From positions 680,501 through 744,500 of the forward strand of contig CALJVT010000002.1 in NCBI GenBank assembly GCA_937773555.1: a DNA stretch of 64,000 bases, written 5' to 3'. Under the pieces are notes generated by a model that had not been told where the DNA came from, did no database searches, and worked only from the letters and a program-made list of their open reading frames with translations. Made by a program: the position numbers and the translations under genes. Source of the DNA: an uncultured Pseudomonadales bacterium (lineage in GTDB: Bacteria; Pseudomonadota; Gammaproteobacteria; Pseudomonadales; Balneatricaceae). Within the stretch, counting starts at the first letter, position 1. Each line of letters opens with the position of its first letter. Positions 57,655 to 64,000 of the stretch are shown here, one piece after another.

Positions 57655-58524
57655 ATGACTATGAACAATAATTTACTGCAGCGCCTGTCCACCCAGCAAG
57701 ATCAGCTTAACCGATCTGAACGCAAAGTGGTGCAAGTGATTGTTGCTGACCCCCAATCGGCAACTCGCATGAGTATTGCTGCTTTGGCAGAGTTGGCTCA
57801 AGTCAGTGAGCCTACGGTCAATCGCATGTGTCGTAGCTTTGGCCTAAAGGGTTACCCGGACTTTAAGTTGGAATTGGCTCAAAGTATGGCGCGGGGCACA
57901 CCCTACGTAAGCCAAAGTGTTAATCAAAATGATACGGCTACTCAATATACGGATAAAATATTTACTAGCACCATGGCTAGTTTAGATGCTGCAAGGCAAC
58001 AGATTGACAGTAAGGTTATTGAAAGAGCGGTAGATTATTTAAGCCAAGCTCAGCAGATTTGTTTTTTTGGCATGGGCGCCTCAGGCGCTGTGGCTCAAGA
58101 CGCTCTGCACAAGTTTTTCCGTTTCAATATTCCCGTAGTGGCCCACAATGATTCATTGATGATGCGCATGATGGCAGCAGCGTGCAAGCGCGGTGACGTG
58201 ATGGTGCTGTTGTCGTTCACTGGCCGAACCAAAGAGATGGTGGAGGTTGCGCGCATTGGCCGAGCTTCTGGTGCACTAGTTATTGCGATTACCGCTGCTG
58301 ATTCACCCTTGGCTCAAGAGGCAAGTTTGGTGTTAGCTATAGAGGCACCTGAAGACAATGATGTGTATGTGCCCATGCAGTCTCGTATGATACAGCTAAC
58401 CTTAATAGATGTGTTGGCTACTGGCGTTATATTGCGGCGTGGTGAAGATTTTCATGGCCACTTAAAGACCATTAAACAAAGTTTAACGGGTACTCGTTTA
58501 GCTGCATTTCAGGATTCAGAATGA
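57655..58524 (+). CDS. hexR: Sugar-phosphate-responsive regulator HexR (RpiR family)
   Basis: The 289-residue protein has an RpiR N-terminal helix-turn-helix (MSIAALAELAQVSEPTVNRMCRSFGLKGYPDFKLEL) and a C-terminal SIS sugar-phosphate domain (QICFFGMGASGAVAQDA, LLSFTGRTKEMVEVA). In gammaproteobacteria HexR represses central glucose genes and is released by KDPG. Placement beside zwf and near edd-glk-gap supports the name. Its stop overlaps the ATG of a small lipoprotein gene. Confidence 0.95.
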   Translation: MTMNNNLLQRLSTQQDQLNRSERKVVQVIVADPQSATRMSIAALAELAQVSEPTVNRMCRSFGLKGYPDFKLELAQSMARGTPYVSQSVNQNDTATQYTDKIFTSTMASLDAARQQIDSKVIERAVDYLSQAQQICFFGMGASGAVAQDALHKFFRFNIPVVAHNDSLMMRMMAAACKRGDVMVLLSFTGRTKEMVEVARIGRASGALVIAITAADSPLAQEASLVLAIEAPEDNDVYVPMQSRMIQLTLIDVLATGVILRRGEDFHGHLKTIKQSLTGTRLAAFQDSE

Positions 58525-58709
58525 TCGCTTATAAGTGGGTAATAATGGCATTTTTGTGTGTGAGTTTAAGTGGCTGTGTTTTAACCAAGATCGTCACTGT
58601 ACCCATGCGGATTGTTGGCGCGGTAGCTTCTGCGGTGCCAGTAGTAGGTGATGCTGTGGATGAAAGTATAGAAACTATAGCCGACGCTGTGGACGACATT
58701 CCTTTGTAA
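58521..58709 (+). CDS. Small lipoprotein (NF038104-like)
   Basis: The 62-residue product has a signal peptide and lipobox LSGC (Cys at residue 19), followed by VLTKIVTVPMRIVGAVASAVPVVGDAVDESIETIADAVDDIP. A similar family of short gammaproteobacterial lipoproteins is known by the model name NF038104; I recall this only from general knowledge. Its start overlaps the hexR stop (ATGA), so it is cotranscribed. Function unknown. Confidence 0.75.
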   Translation: MIAYKWVIMAFLCVSLSGCVLTKIVTVPMRIVGAVASAVPVVGDAVDESIETIADAVDDIPL

Positions 58710-58754
58710 TATAACGCCCAAAGATAGTTAGAATATTGCCAATGATGCACAAAC

Positions 58755-58793
58755 AAAAAAACCGCAACTAGGGACCCTAGAGCGGTTTTTTAT
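58755..58793. terminator. Bidirectional terminator between hexR-lipoprotein and DUF3461 gene
   Basis: An A-run, the stem aaccgc...ctaggg, a one-base loop and ccctag...gcggtt, then tttttt form a symmetrical hairpin. It serves convergent transcription from both sides. Confidence 0.9.
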
Positions 58794-58806
58794 AGCCAAG
58801 AAAAGT

Positions 58807-59190
58807 TTATAACTGGTCTATTTTAGCTCGAATCTCAGCTAGTTTTTCAGCCATAATGCGCTCTAGATGCACAAGATCCTCTAAGATAGATTCTTTATTA
58901 TCGGCAGCTTTGTTTTCTTCATGAGCTAGCTTGTTTAATTCTGTAAGCGCACGCAGCAAAAAGGGTGATATTTCGCTCACTTCTTGCCATTGTTGGCGAC
59001 CCGAGTCGACCATTACAGTACGGGTAGCACGACCAAAACGAAACTTTTTGCTACGAGGTAAAAAAGAGCCTTTCTCGCGCTTGTAGTAGATTTTAAGAAT
59101 ATCAAAATCACCTTCTTGGCGAAGGGTATATTTGCTGATGGATTCAAAGCTAGTAATGCCCATTTCCGTTAGCGTAGGGTGTTGAGACAT
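58807..59190 (-). CDS. DUF3461 family protein
   Basis: The 127 residues match the conserved gammaproteobacterial DUF3461: PTLTEMGI, ISKYTLRQEGDFDILKIYYKREKGSFLPRSKKFRFGRATRTVMVDSG and a helical C-terminus (LEDLVHLERIMAEKLAEIRAKI). The basic K/R-rich centre could bind nucleic acid, but nothing is established. A good 'aaggaga'-type site ('ggagaac') precedes the ATG. Confidence 0.88.
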   Translation of the reverse strand: MSQHPTLTEMGITSFESISKYTLRQEGDFDILKIYYKREKGSFLPRSKKFRFGRATRTVMVDSGRQQWQEVSEISPFLLRALTELNKLAHEENKAADNKESILEDLVHLERIMAEKLAEIRAKIDQL

Positions 59191-59554
59191 AATTGTTCTC
59201 CTTAGAGATTAAAAGTTAAAGTTTTCCTATGAAAATCAATGACTCAACAAATTTTTGTAAGGTGGGCTCTGGCGGCCCTGCCTTGCTGGTCTGAAGGTTT
59301 GTGATTAAAAATGTAATTGCTTACACAAACCGCCATGGGGGTAGTTTTCAGTGGTTTTATTATACCGGATTGTTGGTTAAAAAGTAACCACAATAGCCAC
59401 TATATTCGATGGAATATAGCATAGGTCGCATTCATCTAATAAATAGTTGTGAGGTCTTCACCCGATCATTTTTTGCGGTATACTCTGGCTTAAATTATCA
59501 ATTTACCCATGAGTGCGGTTGTCTAAGCCCCACTCAATAAGGATGTTTCTTCTT
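59191..59554. other. Intergenic region of 364 bases upstream of parC
   Basis: No gene or tRNA is seen. It contains a perfect 8-base inverted repeat (ctatattc-gatg-gaatatag, 59400-59419), a shorter one just before it (tggtta...taacca, about 59372-59390) and a TATACT -10-like element near 59480 probably used by parC. Confidence 0.55.
59400..59419. promoter_or_regulatory. Perfect inverted repeat upstream of parC
   Basis: CTATATTC and GAATATAG flank a 4-base centre, 136 bases before the parC start and 210 from the DUF3461 gene start. It could be an operator for either gene; no regulator is known. Confidence 0.4.
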
Positions 59555-61849
59555 ATGTCTGGTGTCATCCCAATTGATGAAGGCGTTGAGCGTCTACCCC
59601 TCAAAGAATATACCGAAAAAGCGTACTTAGATTACTCTATGTATGTCATTTTAGACCGTGCATTACCGCATATTGGTGATGGTTTAAAACCAGTACAAAG
59701 GCGCATTATTTATGCTATGTCTGAACTGGGGCTTAAAACATCGTCTAAGTATAAAAAGTCTGCTCGAACCATTGGTGACGTGTTGGGTAAATTCCATCCC
59801 CATGGCGACAGTGCTTGTTATGAAGCCATGGTGCACATGGCGCAGACCTTCTCTTACCGCTATACCCTTGTAGATGGTCAAGGTAACTGGGGTTCAGCAG
59901 ATGATCCTAAATCTTTTGCTGCTATGCGATACACAGAAGCTAAACTTACAGGTTATGCTGATGTGTTGTTAGGAGAGCTGGGTCAGGGCACTGTAGATTG
60001 GGGTAATAACTTTGACGGTACCCTGCAAGAACCACTAGTGTTGCCGGCTCGGGTACCCAACGTACTGTTGAATGGCGCCACTGGAATTGCTGTGGGCATG
60101 GCAACAGATATCCCCCCCCATAATTTACGTGAAGTTGTATCAGCTTGCATCCATCTATTGGAGAATCCTGCTGCAAGCATAGAGGAGCTATTTGAATTTG
60201 TACAAGGGCCTGATATGCCCACTACGGCAGAGATCATCAGCCCTCGAAGTGATTTGTTGGAAATGTACAAAACTGGCCGTGGCAGTATTCGCATGCGTGC
60301 AGTAGTAGATCACGAAGACGGCGATATTGTCATCACCGCCTTACCATACCAAGTGTCTGGGGCACGAATTTTAGAACAAATCGCTGCACAAATGCAGGCT
60401 AAAAAACTGCCTATGGTGGCCGACTTGCGTGATGAGTCAGATCATGAAAAGCCTACGCGTTTGGTCATTGTGCCGCGCTCAAACCGAGTGGATACCCAGC
60501 AGTTATTAAACCACCTGTTTGCCACCACAGATTTAGAACGTTCTTACCGAGTTAACTTAAACCTCATTGGCGTGGACGGTAAACCTCAAGTTAAAGGTTT
60601 GAGCACTATTTTAAAAGAGTGGCTGTCTTTCCGTATGGAGACAGTAACTCGCCGCTTGCAGCACCGTTTAGATAAAGTGTTAGAGCGTTTGCACCTTTTA
60701 GAAGGCCTGTTAGTTGCATACCTTAATATTGATGAAATTATTGCCATTATTCGTGAAGAAGAAAAACCTAAATCAATACTTATGCAACGCTTTACGTTAT
60801 CTGACCGTCAAGCAGATGCCATACTAGATTTAAAACTTCGCCACTTAGCAAAATTAGAACAGCACCGTATCCAAGCCGAGCAAGAGGAGCTTACTGCAGA
60901 GCGCGAAAAACTAGAATTGTTGTTGGGTTCTAAAGCCCGTTTAAAAACTCTTATAAAGCGTGAGTTGATTGCCGATGCTGAAGCCTTTGGTGATGATCGT
61001 CGTTCACCTATCGTTGTTCGCCAAGAAGCCAAAGCTCTTTCCGAACGTGATTTACTCACCACTGAGCCTGTGACTGTGGTTTTGTCTAAGCAAGGCTGGG
61101 TTCGTGGTGCTAAAGGTCATGATATAGATCCATCTAACATGAGCTATAAATCGGGTGATGACTTCTTGCTTATGGTTCAAGCTCGAAGTAACCAAAGTGT
61201 GGCTTTTCTTGATGAGGGTGGCCGCAGCTACTCTCTAGAAGCGCATACCTTGCCGTCTGCTCGCGGGCAGGGGGAGCCATTAAGTGGCAGATTTAATGCG
61301 CCCAGTGGTGTGCAATTTTCAGCGGCGGTCAGTGCTAAGGTAGATCAGCTATTGCTGATGAGTACCGATGCAGGTTATGGCTTCGTGTCTACTTTTGAAG
61401 ATTTGTTAAGTAAAAATAAGGCGGGTAAAACGGCTATGTCGGTGCCCAAGGGGGCTAAAATTATTGTGCCACAGCATATCACCAGGATAGCCGAAACCTG
61501 GCTGGTGGCAGTGAGTAATGAAGGGCGTATGTTGGTATTCCCATTGCAAGATTTGCCGCAGCTAGCGCGCGGTAAGGGTAATAAGATTATTAGTATATCG
61601 CCTAGCCGTGTAGCAAGCCGCGAAGAGTTTATGGTGGCTTGTGCGCTTGTCACTGAGGACTGCGAGTTATTAGTACATTCGGGCAAGCGCTACCTACGTT
61701 TGAAAGCCTCCGATCTGGTTCACTATCGTGGTGAACGTGGGCGTAGAGGAAACAAACTACCAAGAGGCTTCCAAAAAGTTGATAGTTTGGCTGTTGAGAG
61801 TCAAGCTGAAAATGAAATAGACGCCGGGTCTATCGATGCAGACACTTAG
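59555..61849 (+). CDS. parC: DNA topoisomerase IV subunit A
   Basis: ParC cuts and rejoins DNA to decatenate chromosomes. The start at 59555 ([19 protein letters not shown]) is preferred over upstream codons because 'aagga' lies about ten bases before. The 764 residues have the catalytic Tyr126 ([11 protein letters not shown]) and the quinolone-resistance region [10 protein letters not shown] with Ser86 and Glu90 unchanged, so no classical resistance mutation is present. [16 protein letters not shown] is ParC-like rather than GyrA. parE is not in the window. Confidence 0.97.
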   Translation: MSGVIPIDEGVERLPLKEYTEKAYLDYSMYVILDRALPHIGDGLKPVQRRIIYAMSELGLKTSSKYKKSARTIGDVLGKFHPHGDSACYEAMVHMAQTFSYRYTLVDGQGNWGSADDPKSFAAMRYTEAKLTGYADVLLGELGQGTVDWGNNFDGTLQEPLVLPARVPNVLLNGATGIAVGMATDIPPHNLREVVSACIHLLENPAASIEELFEFVQGPDMPTTAEIISPRSDLLEMYKTGRGSIRMRAVVDHEDGDIVITALPYQVSGARILEQIAAQMQAKKLPMVADLRDESDHEKPTRLVIVPRSNRVDTQQLLNHLFATTDLERSYRVNLNLIGVDGKPQVKGLSTILKEWLSFRMETVTRRLQHRLDKVLERLHLLEGLLVAYLNIDEIIAIIREEEKPKSILMQRFTLSDRQADAILDLKLRHLAKLEQHRIQAEQEELTAEREKLELLLGSKARLKTLIKRELIADAEAFGDDRRSPIVVRQEAKALSERDLLTTEPVTVVLSKQGWVRGAKGHDIDPSNMSYKSGDDFLLMVQARSNQSVAFLDEGGRSYSLEAHTLPSARGQGEPLSGRFNAPSGVQFSAAVSAKVDQLLLMSTDAGYGFVSTFEDLLSKNKAGKTAMSVPKGAKIIVPQHITRIAETWLVAVSNEGRMLVFPLQDLPQLARGKGNKIISISPSRVASREEFMVACALVTEDCELLVHSGKRYLRLKASDLVHYRGERGRRGNKLPRGFQKVDSLAVESQAENEIDAGSIDADT

Positions 61850-61857
61850 TCAAGTGC

Positions 61858-63486
61858 CTAAAGCGTTTGGCTAAAGTGGCTGATCTGCATATCCAACAGA
61901 TCTTGGTAATCGCTACTTAAGCGCGCCAAACTTACAGCCCCACTGGCAAGTGGGGTGCAGTTGTCTGCTTGTAATACTCTTTGTTGGAGCTCTGGGTGGT
62001 AAGCAACGTGGCGGCTTATTACCATATGGTCTTGCCGTTCTCGCCGAGACAATTCTGCCACCTCTACCGTGAGCTTGCTTAACTCTTCTAAGTCCCCAGT
62101 ATGCACCACAATTTGAATATTTAAACTGGGCCTGCTGTTAGCTGCCCGCTGGGTGTTGAAGGACTTGTACAAACCAAAGAAAAACTGGGCTGCACACAAG
62201 GCATTTACACAGTGGGTCATGTGCTCATGGGGTTTATCAAAGGTGACGAGCACATCATTATTTTCTTCTATTTCAATCGTACCCCCATAAATAGCACACA
62301 CTTGATCCACCAGTTGTTGATAAGACCTAAGTAGTAAGTGTTTTTCTGCGGCGGCCATGGGCCCCTGGTCTCTGGTATTAACATTAATGTATAACAAGCT
62401 CACCAATGGGTCATCAGATAACTGCGCAGGGATCGGCTCAATAGGATGCGTATCACTGTCTTGATACAGAGGGTGCGCACTGTACTGAGCGGGTTCTGCA
62501 GAATTTATAGACATAGGGCTAGGACGCAAGGGCGAAGAATTTTCGCCGTTACGTAAATCATCCATGGTAAATATAGGTAAATGATGTTCGCTAGGCACCA
62601 TAGGTTCTGCTAGTTTCGGCGCAAATAAAGGGTCACCAAGTTCGCTTAATTGAGGATCCAAGGATAACTCACGGGCCAAATCGTGCAGCTCGTGATTAAA
62701 AGGTTCTTGTTGGTTTGGCACTTCTAGTTCTGGTTGGTTGTCGTGTTGAGCATAATCAGCTGCAGCAACTAAACCCTTGCCAGCAGGCATTTCCAGCTCG
62801 TATTGATGGTCGGTTTGGGTGTGCAGTAGCCGTTCTTCGTTTATTGAGTTGAAACCCAAGTTAATGATCCCCCACTCATCGAGCCGAGTGTCATCCAGTG
62901 GCGGTGCTTTGCCGTATTCCAGTAATTGTTCTTGAGCTTCGTGCAAGTGGTGCAGTGGCTGTACCAATCTAGCACCGAACCACCAACCAAGAACAATGCA
63001 GGCTAATAAGGTAAGACCCACAGTAGGCCACAGCAAGAGGGCTAATTGATTCAGACTTGGATGTAAATCTAAATTAGAGTGGCGTAAGTGCAAGCTACCA
63101 ATGTTTTCTTCATCTAATTTTATCGGTAAAACAAGGTAGTCGGCATCGTTAAGAAAGCCAGTTTTTGCAAGCATTCTGTCGTCTGCGTCGTATACAGCTG
63201 CACCTACAATAGCACCCTGTTGTCTAAGTTCGGCCAAGGTAACATTAAGGCTAATGTAATCTTTTTTTACTAGAAGAGGGGCGCTTAAGTTAGCCAGCTG
63301 TTGGCCCATTTTCTGACCTAGTAAAGCATTTTGCTGACCCGCAACTTGGCTTAAGTGTTGGTAGGTCATCAGCCCTAAAGAAGCTCCAGCAAGGACAAAA
63401 GTAGCGATGAGTAAACATACCGTCTTTTGAACTAAAGTAAGACGGGATTGCATTAAGTGTCTAAAGGAAAGGATTTTATTGGGCAT
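61858..63486 (-). CDS. AhpA/YtjB-like membrane protein with cyclase-like C-terminal domain
   Basis: The 542-residue protein has two transmembrane helices (about residues 20-40 and 148-170) around a periplasmic domain with LLVKKDYISLNVTLAELR and VVGAAVYDADDR, like AhpA/YtjB (SMP_2) proteins that neighbour serB in gammaproteobacteria. A long polar linker (190-360) leads to a C-terminal domain resembling class III nucleotide cyclases (SLLYINVNTRD, IVVHTGDLEELS), but the metal-binding Asp of LFADI is replaced by Asn in LLYINV, so catalysis is unlikely. It diverges from serB. Function unknown. Confidence 0.8.
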   Translation of the reverse strand: MPNKILSFRHLMQSRLTLVQKTVCLLIATFVLAGASLGLMTYQHLSQVAGQQNALLGQKMGQQLANLSAPLLVKKDYISLNVTLAELRQQGAIVGAAVYDADDRMLAKTGFLNDADYLVLPIKLDEENIGSLHLRHSNLDLHPSLNQLALLLWPTVGLTLLACIVLGWWFGARLVQPLHHLHEAQEQLLEYGKAPPLDDTRLDEWGIINLGFNSINEERLLHTQTDHQYELEMPAGKGLVAAADYAQHDNQPELEVPNQQEPFNHELHDLARELSLDPQLSELGDPLFAPKLAEPMVPSEHHLPIFTMDDLRNGENSSPLRPSPMSINSAEPAQYSAHPLYQDSDTHPIEPIPAQLSDDPLVSLLYINVNTRDQGPMAAAEKHLLLRSYQQLVDQVCAIYGGTIEIEENNDVLVTFDKPHEHMTHCVNALCAAQFFFGLYKSFNTQRAANSRPSLNIQIVVHTGDLEELSKLTVEVAELSRRERQDHMVISRHVAYHPELQQRVLQADNCTPLASGAVSLARLSSDYQDLLDMQISHFSQTL

Positions 63487-63580
63487 TAGGCGTTAATCAG
63501 CACTGTATCAAAGAGGTAAAAACAACCCCATTCTAACCCACTAATGGTAAAATGCTAAGCCCACCTAAGGAGTTGTGTCT

Positions 63581-64000
63581 ATGTTTCATCGTCTAACCTT
63601 ATTTGATAGCAGCAATAAGCTTGATGTGGGGGCCATCGATAAGGCATTTTATGCCCTGCAAGCGCCCATAGAATGCTACCGCCACAGTTCTAGTGACCAC
63701 TGTGCTGTGCATCAATGGCAATGGGCGAGTTCTGAAGGCACTAAACTATTAGCAAATAATCCATCTGAATGTGTATTGACGCTCGAGGAGATGCTTACAC
63801 AACTGCCTAAACAAAACCAACTCGATTATGTGATCCAGTCTTCTAAACTGCCCATAGAAAAAATTAAGTTAGCCGTGTTCGACATGGACTCCACCTTAAT
63901 TCAGGCCGAAGTAATGGACGAATTGGCCTATGCTATGGGTATTGGCCCGCAAGTGGCACTCATTACTGCTAGGTCTATGGCTGGAGAATTAGATTTTGAG
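63581..64000 (+). CDS. serB: Phosphoserine phosphatase, 5' part (cut by window edge)
   Basis: The frame opens with an ATG after 'taaggag' and stays open to the right edge; 140 codons are visible. SerB removes the phosphate of L-phosphoserine, the last step of serine synthesis. The HAD motif I DMDSTLIQAEVMDELA places the nucleophile at Asp101 and the general acid at Asp103. A short ACT-like N-terminal region precedes it. The serB-AhpA divergent pair beside parC is the usual gammaproteobacterial arrangement. Confidence 0.93.
   Translation, partial: MFHRLTLFDSSNKLDVGAIDKAFYALQAPIECYRHSSSDHCAVHQWQWASSEGTKLLANNPSECVLTLEEMLTQLPKQNQLDYVIQSSKLPIEKIKLAVFDMDSTLIQAEVMDELAYAMGIGPQVALITARSMAGELDFE

Noticed and set aside
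59191-59554. tRNA or small RNA gene upstream of parC
   Set aside because: No cloverleaf pattern or T-loop GTTCRA motif was seen and no terminator closes a transcript.

Overview
The window looks like chromosomal DNA of a moderate-GC, probably marine or aquatic, free-living gammaproteobacterium. The basis is gene order and family resemblance: divergent uvrA/ssb followed by an MFS gene, prfB with its programmed frameshift next to lysS, ygfZ diverging from sdhE-ygfX, convergent nadB then rpoE-rseA-rseC-degP (mucD), an Entner-Doudoroff/zwf cluster with hexR, and parC followed by an AhpA-like gene diverging from serB. I cannot name a genus with confidence; Cellvibrionales/Oceanospirillales-like bacteria fit best.

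Region 1 (1-15.7 kb) is an accessory surface-protein and export island. It holds the 3' part of a giant repetitive protein cut by the left edge, a SapC-family gene, a TpsB/FhaC-type outer-membrane transporter, an RTX-repeat protein with a lipobox-like N-terminus, a secreted parvulin-type prolyl isomerase, and a convergent TolC-ABC-HlyD type I secretion operon. Every open-frame disruption in the window apart from the programmed prfB shift lies here: the repeat array, the isomerase, HlyD (two shifts) and the ABC gene. The resolvable ones all look like single-base insertions, so assembly or sequencing error is a serious alternative to gene decay.

Region 2 (15.9-31.1 kb) is housekeeping and cofactor metabolism: uvrA, ssb, an MFS transporter, a class III CoA-transferase, a flavodoxin, an ECF sigma/anti-sigma pair, the late cobalamin genes (cobO diverging from cobU-cobT-cobC-cobS), metF, and a queC-queE-queD operon for 7-deazaguanine synthesis ending in a CoA-binding protein. 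Region 3 (31.4-36.2 kb) is a mixed set of short genes (MAPEG, AraC regulator, PEBP, flavin reductase, a small unknown, a RIO-type kinase, a GNAT).

Region 4 (36.3-47.4 kb) carries translation and repair genes (prfB, lysS, ung), ygfZ/sdhE/ygfX, nadB, and the sigma-E envelope-stress operon. There the anti-sigma factor appears to carry a MucB/RseB C-terminal domain on the same chain and a separate rseB is missing. Region 5 (47.4-58.7 kb) is a complete glucose catabolic block: pyk and gap on the minus strand, edd-glk-pgi on the plus strand, zwf-pgl-eda on the minus strand, and hexR. Both divergent promoter regions (gap/edd and zwf/hexR) contain a 20-bp palindrome of identical layout, TGT-NN-GTAATATTAC-NN-ACA, a strong candidate for the HexR operator. 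Region 6 (58.7-64 kb) has a DUF3461 gene, parC, an AhpA/YtjB-like membrane protein with a degenerate cyclase-like domain, and the 5' part of serB, cut by the right edge. No tRNA, rRNA, CRISPR array or insertion sequence was recognised.
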